From NCBI GenBank assembly GCA_946902985.2, contig OX336388.2:125651894-125715893 (forward strand): a stretch of DNA of 64,000 bases, written 5' to 3'. Below are positions 55,301-64,000 of this stretch, piece after piece. The position numbers were made by a program, and so were the translations under genes. This stretch comes from Meconema thalassinum (lineage: Eukaryota > Arthropoda > Insecta > Orthoptera > Tettigoniidae). The notes beneath the pieces are model-generated. The model worked only from the letters and a program-made list of their open reading frames with translations, did no database searches and had not been told where the DNA came from. How positions within the stretch are numbered: the first letter of the stretch is position 1; every line of letters starts with the position of its first letter.

Positions 55301-58300
55301 ATTGGATTGGATGTGTTAGGCTGTTACCATTGTCAAAACCACTCTTCCTTTCACTAGGGACCGATAACCTAGATGTTAGGCCCCTTAAAACAATTATCAT
55401 CATCATCAACTCTTCCTTTCATTTGAACCCCTCACAGAATACTACATAGACCTCCAATACAATTAGTACCATCTGGGTAGGGTTGGAAATACTGTAACTG
55501 TACTCTCGTATAATTCTCACGGATAATGGCAGACACGGCTGGAATTTCACTATATAAGTAGTGATTTAAGAGGGGGATGGTGGGTGGGTTATGGACAGTG
55601 GGTGAGTAAACAACTATTACTACATTTCCTGATATCATTTTCATCATTTGAAAAGGTATTTTGGCTAATTTCAGCAGTTTAGAAAATTTTATCGTACGAT
55701 CATGTCTCATTCAGTGTTATAAATAGGCCGTCCATTCTAGGTCGGTAGAATTTACGTGCGCAATGGTTTATCCTAGCACGGCGAGCCTTCATGCGCATGT
55801 GACCCGTGCAAATGAAGTGCTCAGTGTCTCTTTGTGCAGCCCATGCAAATATTGATTTTGGCCTTAGTGTTCTACTCGCACTGTCAACGTACGGACCATA
55901 TCGACAACAAAGCAATGAGTGAGCGCCCAGAATAGTGACCAACGAGGTGCTGGAGGACTGTCAACTGGATGTCATGTTATGTTATAAGGACTTGCTCTAC
56001 AATTCTCACGAGCAAACGACCGACCATGATTGGCCAACCTATTTATAACTTACCCTTGTAATTTCACTAAACTTGGCTTAGCAGTTTTAACATAACCACT
56101 CATAATAGCTTGGCATCAAAACGGTTAATTTACTTAGTATCGTCATTTTTTTAAAAACATATTAACTTTTTTAGAAATGTAGAGATTCATTATGGTCCGT
56201 ATTGACTGTTAGTTAATTTGAGAGTTATAGTATAAATAGTCCGCTTAGTCAATACCTTTCTTTTATTTTAGTTCAACTAGACTTACATGTTTCCCTTCTT
56301 CATCCTCTCATTAAAAAAAAAACTTAACATAGCACTTCAAAAGACATGCGAACATTCATCAAATACATAAGTAAAAATCGTTGTCAGTTTTAATAACTGA
56401 CGATAATCTATGTTTCTAACATTATACACAACTGTGGACGTGTTTACAGAGGTTTACATTGGTACGTCCTTTACAAATATGATTACTTTACCCCTATTGG
56501 TGTCAAATTTGCAGATGGAAAGCTTAAGGAAGTTCGGAGACTTCTGCTACTCAGGAAACAAAATAACTAAGTTAATGGACCATGTTGATAAATGCACACA
56601 GCGACCATGCTCAATTATTAATTATTGCACGATGTCAATATTCGTTCGTAAAAGTGCACAATTTGGGTTTAATAATGTTATTATTAAGTTAATGAACAAA
56701 TCAAAGAGAATATAAAAGGTAGGTTGGCTCAGGCTAGGAAAGCTTTTCTACAGAGAAGAAGTCTGTTGACATCAAAATATAGATTTTGATATTAGAAAGT
56801 AATTTTTGAAAGCCCCTGTCTAGAGCGTGATGCTCTATGGAAGTGAAACTTGCACTGCTGCCCCAGCAGAAAAGAGGAGAATAGAAGCATTTAAAATGTG
56901 GTGTTACAGGAGAATGATGAAGATCAGATGGGTAGATACAGTAACAAATGAAGAAAAGTGGGAGAGGAGAGACGTTTCTGGCAACTGCTAATAAAGAGAA
57001 GAGACACATACTATGGCACCCAGTAAAAGCAAGGTTAGTTATGGAAGGAAGGGTCGAGGACAAGAATGGTAGGGGTAGGCCAAGGTTAGAATCTGTTAAA
57101 TAGATTGCCTTGGATGTAGGATGTGGGGTTAGCAATATTCATAAATCAGGTGTATAATTGCAGACTCAGCTGGAATTTTATCTATATAAGTTGTGATCAA
57201 AAAAAGGGTTGGGGGGGCTTATAGACAGTCGAGGAGTCAACATCTATTACTACACCATCTCCAGATTTTTTCCCCCATCTGTACCACAGGTATTTTGACT
57301 CATTTCAGTAGTTATAGAATTTTTTTCCCTTGTACTTGGTCTCCTCCAGTGTTATTGTCTTGTCTATAGTGTTCATAGTTTTCAGTTAGCCTATTGCCAT
57401 GTACATGGTATAATATCGTATGGCCTCGGGTGCCTGGTGCAAGCTTTGTTAATTGACACCCAGAGGGCAGCTTGCATGTCGAATTTCGTCGTTCCTTTGA
57501 ACACTATGAAAGTCAGGGAGTTTAGATATCTAAACTCCTTGACACTACAGCGCTTTCAGGTAGTGAATGGAGGAACTTTGTGTTGGCGGAAAATCCCGAT
57601 ATTAATTTTGCCATTAAACACGGCCTACTGAATTCAAATGGGTTCTTTAACATGCCAACAACGTATGACATGAGTGTCGTGATTTTTGTCGCCTTTCAAA
57701 AATCACTTACCATGGCCAGGAGTAGTGATGTGGGCCAGGCAAATGCCCAGTGGGCAGGACATCTATAAATGGACATTTGCCCAAAGCAGTTTTAAGTGCC
57801 CAAAATTTGGGCATTTAAGAAAACTTCTTTTTTTAACTATTTACTACTTGTGATTGTTACTAGAGCATCTAATACATAATAAAAACCATTAATCAAAGTT
57901 ACATCTCATGGATAAACTAGTAATGCCTGAATATTGCTAATAATAATTTAATTATCCTGTGTCAATGTTGTCAATAACATTTAAATGCGAATTATGTATA
58001 CCTGGTTTGAATAAAACATTTTCATTACGGAGTTAGGCCTGCAGGCCTACTCATTTATATTTCGGAATATCAGGTAGGAGTTTGATTGGAAGCCTCCGTG
58101 GCTTAGGCGGCAGCACGCCGGCCTCTCACCGCTGGGTCCGTGGTTCAAATCCCGGTCACTCCATGCGAGATCTGTGCTGGACAAAACGGTGGCAGACGGG
58201 TTTTTCTCCGGGTACTCCGGTTTTCCCAGTCAAAATTTCATTCCAGCAACACTCTCCACTATCATTTCATTTCATCTGTCATTCATTTAATCATTGCCCA

Positions 58301-60326
58301 GGAGGAGTGCGTCAGGCCTCGGCAGCCGGCACAGTTCATATCCTCGCCGCTAGATGGGGGCTTCATTCATTCCATTCCTGACCCGGTCGGGGACTGGAAA
58401 CAGGCTGTGGATTTTCATTTTCAGGTAGGAGTTTGATTATGGTGTGAATAGTGGCTTTGGGAGGAGGGTGGATAGACTGGGCCCTGGGCAGCCATTGTGC
58501 TATGATCTTGGAATGGGGGTAGGGTGGTTGTGGCCTTGAGATTGGCGAGGCATTCTACCACCAGCAGCCCAGCCCAGTTGTGAAGTAGAGCTGTCTGTTG
58601 AGTGGTTGAGTCTGAGATAACCTCACTTCTTTCTTAGGCTATTTATATTTTTAAGTGTTAGATTAAATCATTACAAAATGCTTAGGAAAAAAGGACCTAT
58701 TTGGAACTTTTTTTAATTTGAAAGGGAAAGGAGTATCTTGTAAATATTGTAATAAGGACTATTAACAGTCACATTGTAACAAAATGGAAAAGCACATAAA
58801 GAAGGGTTTTAAGTGCCCTCAGGATCTTAAAAAAAAGTGCTTCAGTTAGGTTCAATTACAGTGGTTGGAAAACCTTTTCGAAAGAAAACCATCTTATGAA
58901 CCTTTACTAATTGAAGTGGATGATTTCAACAACAAATCTGCAGTACCAAGCACAAGCTCAGCCTCAGGACCAAAATCAAGTTCTTTCAGTGAATTCCTAC
59001 AACAACTTCCGCAGCCTATTTTGGCCTCAACTCCTGTTTTTATGGATAAATATATAGAATACATATATGTAGATAGGCCTACATATATGGCTAAAACAAT
59101 ATTTATATAAGCCTCGCATTATGAATATGTTTTTAAAAGAGGTAAATGCCCAAAATGCCTGGGCATTTATGGGTTTTGGGCATTTGCCCAGGCATTTATC
59201 CTGGACATTTGCCCCGACTTATAAATGCCTGGACATTTTACATCACTAGCCAAGAGCGAACCTGCAATCTTGGGGTTGGTAGTCCGACACTATAACCACT
59301 CACCCACCGTGGCAAGCATGTACATGGTGAATGTGTGGGATGTTGAAATGGAGCCTGTAGTTTGGTCGGCAAAAAGTATTGGTTACTGCGTTACAAGAAA
59401 CGTGTTATTACCCAACTTGGGTATGCACCTCTCTGAATTTATACTATTATGATTTTCAGTGCTTTTGTTTGCCTGATAAAATTAAATATTAAGTATTTAA
59501 CCCTCTCAGTGCCACACGCCGATCAGATCGGCTCTCGCTACTCGCGCCAAAAGTGCCCAAGTTGATTCTATCGGCGTGCTGTTTATTTTATATTTGTAGA
59601 TTTCTGTAGGCATATGTCTGCGATTATTTCATACTGTTGGAAAGGTGAGGTTTCAAGCTTGCCCGTGCGGTGCTTAATTTTTTCCTACAAAGTCCGTTAC
59701 GTAATAGGATTGAGTTTGTATCCACGCTGTTCCTTTGCGCTCCCCCAATCACGCGCGTTCCCACAAAAATTGCGGTGCAGTTGTTTTCTTCTTGTTGAAG
59801 TTTTCTGCCTACAGATGTATCTAAGAACTTTCTACAGCTGGAAACGTTGTGTTTCTTCGAATATGACTCTTAGGTGTCCTTAATTCAGGTTCTAAACTGA
59901 TTTAAAGAAAGAAAAATTGAAGAATTGTCAGAATAACCTCAATTGAAAAGGTCTAGATGCCGTATTTACTTTTATGAACTTAATGTATGAAAGAATGAGG
60001 TATTGGTTATAATGCAAAGCAAAAATAATAATTCTATCGTTGGAAAGTGGTATTTATGATTTTTTTTAGAATAGTCTGTGATATCATTGAAAATGGCTTG
60101 GCATTCTTGGCAAGTATTTCAGGAAATGGCTTGGCACTAAGAGGGTTAAGTAGTCTGTTAAAACCATTTAATAAAAACACTTGAAATATTTCTAATCAGA
60201 GTTTAAGTTGAAAATATAATTTCAGATTATGCCCATCTGTTTGCAACACTCATCGCTAGGTGTGCAAAGGATATTGATGTTCTTATAGAATCTCTGCCCA
60301 ACGAGGATTCATCTACAGATTTACAG
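52336..60326 (+). CDS. MED21: Mediator of RNA polymerase II transcription subunit 21 (partial, exons 1-3)
   Basis: Three spliced exons in consistent phase: 52336-52377, 52481-52601 and 60226-60326 (88 codons in total, ending on a codon boundary at a GTATGTGAG donor). Exon 1 encodes [14 protein letters not shown]. Exon 2 begins [14 protein letters not shown], then [15 protein letters not shown] and a QQQQQQQE run. Exon 3 encodes [20 protein letters not shown] and [10 protein letters not shown]. These match the conserved N-terminal and central MED21 family sequence, insect-type in the FDRSGSQTP segment. MED21 is a nuclear subunit of the Mediator middle module, where it pairs with MED7 to form the hinge linking transcription factors and RNA polymerase II. 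The C-terminal helix (about 50 residues) must lie in exons beyond 64000. Introns are 103 bp and 7624 bp. The reading frame has no lesion. Confidence 0.95.
52481..52601 (+). CDS. MED21: MED21 exon 2
   Basis: Acceptor TCTGTTTCAG|CAAGCC; donor GAGG|GTACGA; 121 nt, ending in phase 1. The last G joins AT of exon 3 to give the Asp of the family motif EDYA. Confidence 0.94.
52850..53128 (-). mobile_element. tRNA-derived SINE, family E
   Basis: The - strand head GCCGGCCCCATGGTGTTGGG, then CCCCGGGTTCGATTCCCGGC (B-box), looks like a degenerate tRNA. The body runs leftward to about 52850. TGACAATA at 53129 and at 52829 may be remnants of the target duplication. Confidence 0.75.
53277..53861 (-). mobile_element. 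Non-autonomous Helitron-like element, copy 1
   Basis: The - strand ends GCGAGATTTCTCGCACGGGT then CCGCTAG, followed by T: a palindrome a short way before a CTAG end, as in Helitrons. It starts TCAGTAGTATAGATCC. A second copy of the same family is at 63228-63751 on the + strand. 585 bp, no coding capacity. The 5' flanking base is not the expected A, so the left end is less secure. Confidence 0.68.
53880..54260 (+). repeat. Diverged duplication, copy 1
   Basis: TTTTTATTTCTTGCTC...CAGCCATGTT, ATTATTGATTTGTGACTATC, AACCATTGTCAAAAACC(C)ATTGGATTGGA and GAGGTGTGGCCTCTGCCG recur in the same order at 54965-55335 with many changes. Family unknown. Confidence 0.7.
54365..54599 (+). mobile_element. tRNA-derived SINE, family F, copy 1
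   Basis: GTAACGTTCTCGCTTGCTGT...GGATCAAATCCTGGCGCA, GTCAGCTGGCATTTG, then AAAAGGGATGTAAAACCAAT(ATT)n. It is collinear with 62610-62850. The B-box-like GGATCAAATCC indicates tRNA ancestry. Confidence 0.78.
54600..54720 (-). repeat. Short dispersed repeat G, copy 1
   Basis: The reverse complement reads CACACAGCTGGAATTTTACT, AAGGGATGGCGGGTGGGTTA, TAAACATCTATTACTACATT, matching 55485-55705 and 57140-57345. Function unknown. Confidence 0.75.
54965..55335 (+). repeat. Diverged duplication, copy 2
   Basis: Partner of 53880-54260: GCAGCCATGTTCCGACAGTG, ATTATTGGTGTGTGACAACC, GAGGTGCGGCCTTGGCCGTG and AACCATTGTCAAAAACCCAT in the same order. Confidence 0.7.
55345..55408 (+). mobile_element. Retroposon 3' tail with CAT microsatellite
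   Basis: TTCACTAGGGACCGATAACC then TAGATGTTAGGCCCCTTAAA ending in (ATC)n. A similar GGGGCTGATGACCAAGATGT is in SINE B at 27350. Only the 3' end is present. Confidence 0.6.
55485..55705 (+). repeat. Short dispersed repeat G, copy 2
   Basis: GACACGGCTGGAATTTCACT, GATGGTGGGTGGGTTATGGA, AACTATTACTACATTTCCTG, GGTATTTTGGCTAATTTCAG. Partner copies at 54600-54720 (inverted) and 57140-57345. Confidence 0.75.
55706..56509. other. Intronic stretch without recognised features
   Basis: About 800 bp within MED21 intron 2. No repeat end, domain or RNA gene could be recognised. Confidence 0.4.
56510..57130 (+). pseudogene. RTE-like LINE C-terminal remnant
   Basis: Fragments in changing frames: [16 protein letters not shown] (about 56524-56571), then [20 protein letters not shown] (about 56719-56778), [20 protein letters not shown] (about 56828-56888) and [20 protein letters not shown] (56896-56955). 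These are the successive C-terminal motifs of RTE-type RTs. It is heavily decayed, with stops throughout, and is older than the LINE at 31700. Confidence 0.75.
57140..57345 (+). repeat. Short dispersed repeat G, copy 3
   Basis: GACTCAGCTGGAATTTTATC, GTCGAGGAGTCAACATCTAT, TACTACACCATCTCCAGATT, ATTTTGACTCATTTCAGTAG. It follows directly on the LINE remnant. Confidence 0.75.
58088..58421 (+). mobile_element. tRNA-derived SINE, family A, inside the hAT element
   Basis: Exact 17-bp target duplication CAGGTAGGAGTTTGATT at 58071-58087 and 58422-58438. It starts GGAAGCCTCCGTGGCTTAGG, carries B-box GTGGTTCAAATCC, and ends GTGGATTTTCATTTT. 334 bp, versus 332 bp for the copy at 20564-20895. No coding content. 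Confidence 0.95.
58724..58850 (+). pseudogene. BED zinc-finger remnant of hAT transposase
   Basis: Residues SCKYCNKDY (Cys-x2-Cys) and [10 protein letters not shown] (His-x-...-His) fit a BED finger, used by hAT transposases to bind their ends. An in-frame TAA separates the two halves, and no further transposase follows. Confidence 0.65.
59501..60145. mobile_element. piggyBac-like MITE with TTAA target sites (645 bp)
   Basis: TTAA at 59497-59500 and 60146-60149 flanks CCCTCTCAGTGCCA and TGGCACTAAGAGGG, inverted repeats of about 14 bp with one mismatch. CCCT ends and TTAA duplication are the piggyBac signature. No transposase. It ends 76 bp before MED21 exon 3. Confidence 0.88.
60226..60326 (+). 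CDS. MED21: MED21 exon 3
   Basis: Acceptor ATAATTTCAG|ATTATG; donor ACAG|GTATGTGAG; 101 nt. It encodes the helical segment ending NEDSSTDLQ. Confidence 0.94.
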
Positions 60327-60759
60327 GTATGTGAGTGTACTTAAAAGCTCTTATCTTACTAAGGGTATCATTAATTGTTTTAGAAGCCGAATGATTGAGT
60401 AGAATTTTTGACACGGAGAGATGTATATAGGGAGTAGTATAGATTGTGATACATAAAAACAAAATGACGGCATTGGTGATGTCATGGACAGCACTAAAGG
60501 TTTACCTATGTACACGACATGACAAACTAGTGTAAAACGTTGGAAATAGGGAAATATTACATCCTTTAGAACTTGTACAAAGTAATGCATTTACAAAATT
60601 TTGTGGAATTTGAACATAAATGTTTTAGGTAAAGTTACTGTATTGAAATGGGTACCATGTTGCGAAGTCTGGAAAATCTCAACATATCTTCGCGTTTCAC
60701 ATCCTCCAAACTCCAAAACTACCTTCAGTTCAAAAGTTTATATATAATTTTTATATATA

Positions 60760-61477
60760 CAGGGTGTCATTTATGTACTTGAGCACCTTTGAGGGGCGTG
60801 TAGGGGATGGGTATAGGGTCAATTTGAGATAGGGAACCTGGGGTCGGAATGACCTCCTAACCCCAGAAAACAGGTTTGTTTCAGTAGGAAAGCGCGCCAT
60901 GTGTTACTCTGAGGTCAGGCACTCTTTCGCTCTCAACGGTCTTGGCGCGGCCACCGCTCAACGCTGCGTTAGCCAAGAGGATAGCGGCGAGGTGGGGTGC
61001 CACGGTGACCCCGGGTTCGTTTCTCCTGGGGTGCCATGCCTTAATTTTTTTCTTTTTATTTATTTTTTAGAGGGGTAGGAGGGGGCATACTCACAGTGCA
61101 TGTTTATTCTGTGCTGATTTTTAAAACGATCGTTCATTCTGTAAATTAATTGCCTTTTGATTATTAGTATCAACGAGTTACGTGTGTTTCTGTAGTAGTT
61201 AAAGACGACGGAACTATCAATTGGCAAGAGGAATGCAGCTCTCGGCTAGCGCAGCGTTGAGCAGTGGTTGCGCCAAGACCGTTGACAGCGAAAGAGTGCC
61301 TGACCTCAGAGTAACACATGGCGCGCTTCCCTACTTTACAGGGGCCGAGGGCCTGAAACAAACCTGTTTTCTGGGGTTAGGAGGCCATTTCGACCCCAGC
61401 TTCCCTATCTCAAATTGATCCTTTATCCATCTCCTACATGCCCCTTAAGGGTACTAAAGTACATAAATGACACCCTG
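60760..61477. mobile_element. 718-bp foldback element, CAGGGTGT ends, TA flanks
   Basis: Termini CAGGGTGTCATTTATGTACT and AGTACATAAATGACACCCTG, flanked by TA on both sides. Arms extend about 225 bp inward (60760-60984 against about 61240-61477) with scattered mismatches and one gap of about 20 bases in the right arm. The non-palindromic centre is about 250 bp and AT-rich. Same type of ends as the palindrome at 28863-29413. No coding frame. It lies in MED21 intron 3. Confidence 0.88.
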
Positions 61478-61479
61478 TA

Positions 61480-62609
61480 TAACTAGTTACTTTGCACCAA
61501 TCACTTGCAAACGTATACATAAAATATAACCAGTCAAAATCTCGGTCGAGTTCGTCAATGGGCAAAATCTGACAAAGGGGCCTTTATTCAAGAACGTGAT
61601 ATAGGCCTGTCGCTATAACTTCCTTAATATGTGAAAAATCAAATCCATTCAAAGTTCATACAATTCTCCAGATAAGGGCCAAAAGCTTTTTTGATAACAC
61701 CGACCATTGAGCGAAGGGGTAAGAAAAATGTAGAGTTTTTAGAAAAAGAAATCAAACCATCCTCTAAAAATGAATTACATATACTGTAACTTTTGTCTGA
61801 AAGAATTTTTGATATGACCCACCCTTATGCCATGGGATGAGCTAAAAATGTGGAACTGGTATACGACAATTGGAAAATTTAGTGAATTTGAAATATTTTT
61901 CTTTTGCCTGCCTTCCGGCATGCCGAGAGGAATTCTTTTGTGGTATACTGCAGTCAAAATAATTGATAGAAATTTTTGCAAATATTTTCATAAGAATAAA
62001 AGAAAAAAAATATGGACATAAGATGCAATTAGGTTTCCTCGTTTCTTGGTTTACAGAATTTCTTGCAGTTACATTGAAAAAACTTCTTTGGTTGCGAGTT
62101 TTGAATCATAACCATACAGAGCGGTGTGTGGCTTCATTTTTCTAGATGTTAAATATATAGTGCACAGAAATGGTGTTGCATCAGTAACCTCTCAGTAACT
62201 GTGCCTTTTTCATATACATGCACACTTTTTTTTTTTTTTATAAAAGTTAATTCACCCAACCCTGGTGATTTTTTATGTTGGAACTCTTGACTACAGGGTG
62301 GGCCAAAACAACAGAATTTTTTGAACTGTTCCGGAAGACTGAACTTTGCAGCAAAAAGCATGTAGTTTTGATGTAGATTCTACCTCTGCAATATTTGAAA
62401 GGAAACATACCTTGCTTGCTTTTGGGAAAGGATTGGAATAAATATTCCAGGGACAGGAGGGAGTTTCACTATACATAGGCAGCAGTTATTGGAGTTAAAT
62501 AACAGGAGAAAGAGGCAGGTTTCCAGAAAAGTGTAATGAGGCATGGCTGCAACTTATCGCCCATACTTTTAAATCCATACATGTTGAATAGGCAATTAAG
62601 GGGGTTAGA
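61480..62609. other. MED21 intron 3, unannotated part
   Basis: AT-rich. A T-run lies at about 62229-62240. ACAGGGTGGGCCAAAACAAC at 62294 looks like one end of a transposon, but no partner end is found. MED21 exon 4 was looked for and not found. Confidence 0.4.
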
Positions 62610-62850
62610 GGTGACTGGCTGTGTGACACAGTGGTAACGTTCTCTCCTGCTGTTTCCAAGATAGCGGGATCGAATCCTGGCGCAACAAGCTGGCATTTGA
62701 GTGTGCACAATTTGAGGGAGCCATGTCAGTAGATTTACTAGCATGTCAAAGATCCCCTTCGGGGCTGAATTCCGCCACCCCGACGTCCCTAAAAGCCACA
62801 GTTTAGTTAAAAGGGACGTAAAATCAATAACATTATTACTGGAATTAGGG
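62610..62850 (+). mobile_element. tRNA-derived SINE, family F, copy 2
   Basis: GTGACACAGTGGTAACGTTC, then GGGATCGAATCCTGGCGCAA (B-box), GCTGGCATTTGAGTGTGCAC, and the 3' end AAAAGGGACGTAAAATCAAT followed by ATT repeats. Collinear with 54365-54599. Confidence 0.82.
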
Positions 62851-63227
62851 TGAAATTCAGATTAGAATTGGAGCTTTAAGGTGATATTATTACAATTCTG
62901 GGATTTACTTATGATATTGTCATGTTAGACTTGAAGAAAGTATTCATGAGGATAATCAAACTTAAAACAACAATAACAGAAAGCCCCCCTAAAGTAATCT
63001 GGTACCGATATTGACGTTTAATTAGGAGGGAAGGGAAGTATGGTAAATCAGCAAAGAGGATATACAAAGTGGGTAAGCACAGGCAAGAGAAGAGTTGTCA
63101 GAAGGTAATTTCTGCAATGCGTTATTTAAATAAAAATGAATTAATTTTTCCTTCCGCATCAGTTTCTTGTCTATTTATTCCCCTGATAAAATTGATGTGC
63201 AAATTATACATAATCATATATATTATG
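62851..63227. other. Spacer, nothing recognised
   Basis: About 380 bp of AT-rich intronic sequence with no recognisable feature. Confidence 0.35.
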
Positions 63228-63751
63228 TCAGTAGTATAGATCCCTCCTGCGGCACTCACAAGCGACCGATCGTGAAAATGAGCATTCAAATGAAAGAGAT
63301 TAGACATTAGCAGTGACGAATTGCACTTTAATTCCATTAATATCAATAATTTCTTTAAAAATTGCCTTTAAAAAAATGTACGAAGTGTGCGATTTGCAGA
63401 TACTGTTGTTGTATGATAATACGCTCCATAATTGCTGTCCACTTCACATTTTGGCTCTGTGACGCCCGTTTCATGTCATTTTAACATTATGAGGTCTTTC
63501 CTTTATCAATTTGCATGGAGTTCAGAAACAGTAAATCAAAGGAATGAGTAGCCTACTCAAATCGTATAATTTCATAAATATCGAATAACCGGTGAGTGTT
63601 ACAGCACACTCAGCACACAAATGACATTATCAGTGACAAATTGCATTCTAATTTCTTAAATATAAATTTTTGTAAGGAGTGTTCGATTTAGAAAACCTAT
63701 AGGGAAAGTGTGGTTTATGAACACAAGAGATTTCTCGCACGGGTCCGCTAG
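63228..63751 (+). mobile_element. Non-autonomous Helitron-like element, copy 2
   Basis: Starts TCAGTAGTATAGATCC and ends GAGATTTCTCGCACGGGTCC then GCTAG, followed by T. It is homologous along its length to the reverse complement of 53277-53861 (for example AAGCGACCGATCGTGAAAAT). 524 bp; the size difference reflects small deletions. No coding capacity. Confidence 0.7.
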
Positions 63752-64000
63752 TATATATATAAATATTGTAAAATTCAAACAATATTGCAGGACACACTTC
63801 CAGTCGAAAATCATTGCTGTTTTGTCTTCAGTTGTGATTGGAAGCGACAGTGTGGGTTTGCGACGCATGGTTGGAGTCGATCAGCCTTGTGTTGACTGCA
63901 TGTTAGGTTGGTGTTCGTAGCGTGAAAAGGCACATGAGAAATATGCGCGTCAAAAAAGATAAGATCGTTTACCGCGAGAGAAAAGCTTAAAATGATCAAG
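63752..64000. other. Window end, nothing recognised
   Basis: Presumed MED21 intron; no feature supported. Confidence 0.35.

Larger units (their letters stand above)
57723..59248 (+). mobile_element. hAT-type transposon remnant with BED finger (1526 bp, nested SINE)
   Basis: Ends TAGTGATGT and ACATCACTA; subterminal regions are rich in the word CATTTGCCC/GGGCATTT in both orientations. The 8-bp target duplication matches at 7 of 8 positions (57715-57722, 59249-59256). Inside is a BED-type finger, SCKYCNKDY then [16 protein letters not shown] (about 58733-58815), broken by a TAA, followed by a short open segment 58865-59110. The transposase catalytic domain is missing, so this is an internally deleted copy. 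A SINE of family A lies inside it. Confidence 0.8.
57540..59315 (-). mobile_element. tRNA-derived SINE, family H, split by a hAT element
   Basis: The - strand head at about 59315-59249 reads GCCACGGTGGGTGAGTGGTT and GCAGGTTCGCTCTTGG. The remainder continues at 57722 leftward (TGGCCATGGTAAGTGATTTT). The two parts rejoin across the 8-bp hAT target duplication (GCCAGGAG/GCCAAGAG). The left limit is approximate. Confidence 0.65.
52602..60225 (+). other. MED21 intron 2 (7.6 kb, built mostly of mobile elements)
   Basis: Bounded by GT at 52602 and AG at 60225. It contains in order a SINE, a Helitron-like element, an internal segmental duplication, a SINE, three copies of a short repeat, a LINE remnant, a SINE split by a hAT element that holds another SINE, and a TTAA-flanked MITE. 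Confidence 0.9.

Noticed and set aside
56410..56715. 101-codon frame as a host exon
   Set aside because: Its end overlaps a decayed RTE-like RT segment; the first part has no conserved motif or splice support.
62294..62330. End of another CAGGGTG-type transposon
   Set aside because: No partner inverted end or TA duplication was found nearby.

Overview
The window is transposon-rich animal DNA. It is almost certainly from an insect with a large, repeat-laden genome; the order is not determinable, and a hemimetabolous insect is only a guess. The one confident host gene is MED21 (Mediator subunit 21), on the + strand: three exons at 52336-52377, 52481-52601 and 60226-60326, encoding an insect-like N-terminal two thirds with a poly-Q stretch. 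The rest of the gene runs off the right edge. A possible second host exon is a THAP zinc-finger exon on the - strand (24448-24663). No bacterial-type operons, CRISPR arrays, rRNA or functional tRNA genes were seen.

Layout. 1-20563: head-to-tail array of one Ty3/Gypsy-type LTR retrotransposon (partial LTR, internal, 3.4 kb LTR, internal, 3.4 kb LTR). Both internal regions carry the same stops and frameshifts, so the second copy arose by DNA duplication after the element died. A tRNA-derived SINE sits exactly at the outer end of the third LTR. 20905-22600: left part of another LTR element on the - strand, with a coiled-coil gag-like ORF. 22600-27335: intergenic, with the THAP exon. 27335-31690: SINE, a Jockey-like LINE fragment, a 551-bp near-perfect palindrome, and a Helitron-like element carrying a nested hAT MITE. 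31700-40803: one RTE-like LINE, split by a SINE and by a complete BEL/Pao element with 224-bp LTRs and an intact integrase reading frame.

40857-49865: two related THAP-containing repeats in inverted orientation flank a - strand LINE, which is itself split by a complete Ty1/Copia element (205-bp LTRs, 5-bp target duplication GTTAG). 50170-52160: Penelope-like and LINE fragments and a SINE directly upstream of MED21. 52336-64000: MED21. Its 7.6-kb second intron and its third intron hold at least ten identifiable insertions: SINEs, Helitron-like elements, a hAT element with a nested SINE, a TTAA-flanked piggyBac-like MITE, a foldback element and a LINE remnant.

The window reads as a stratigraphy of nested insertions, many datable relative to each other by exact target-site duplications. 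Nearly all mobile-element genes are broken. The most unusual items are the post-mortem tandem amplification of the Gypsy element, the mosaic divergence between its long LTRs, two palindromic elements with CAGGGTGT-type ends and TA flanks, the inverted THAP repeat pair, and a heptapeptide-repeat tail on the BEL integrase.
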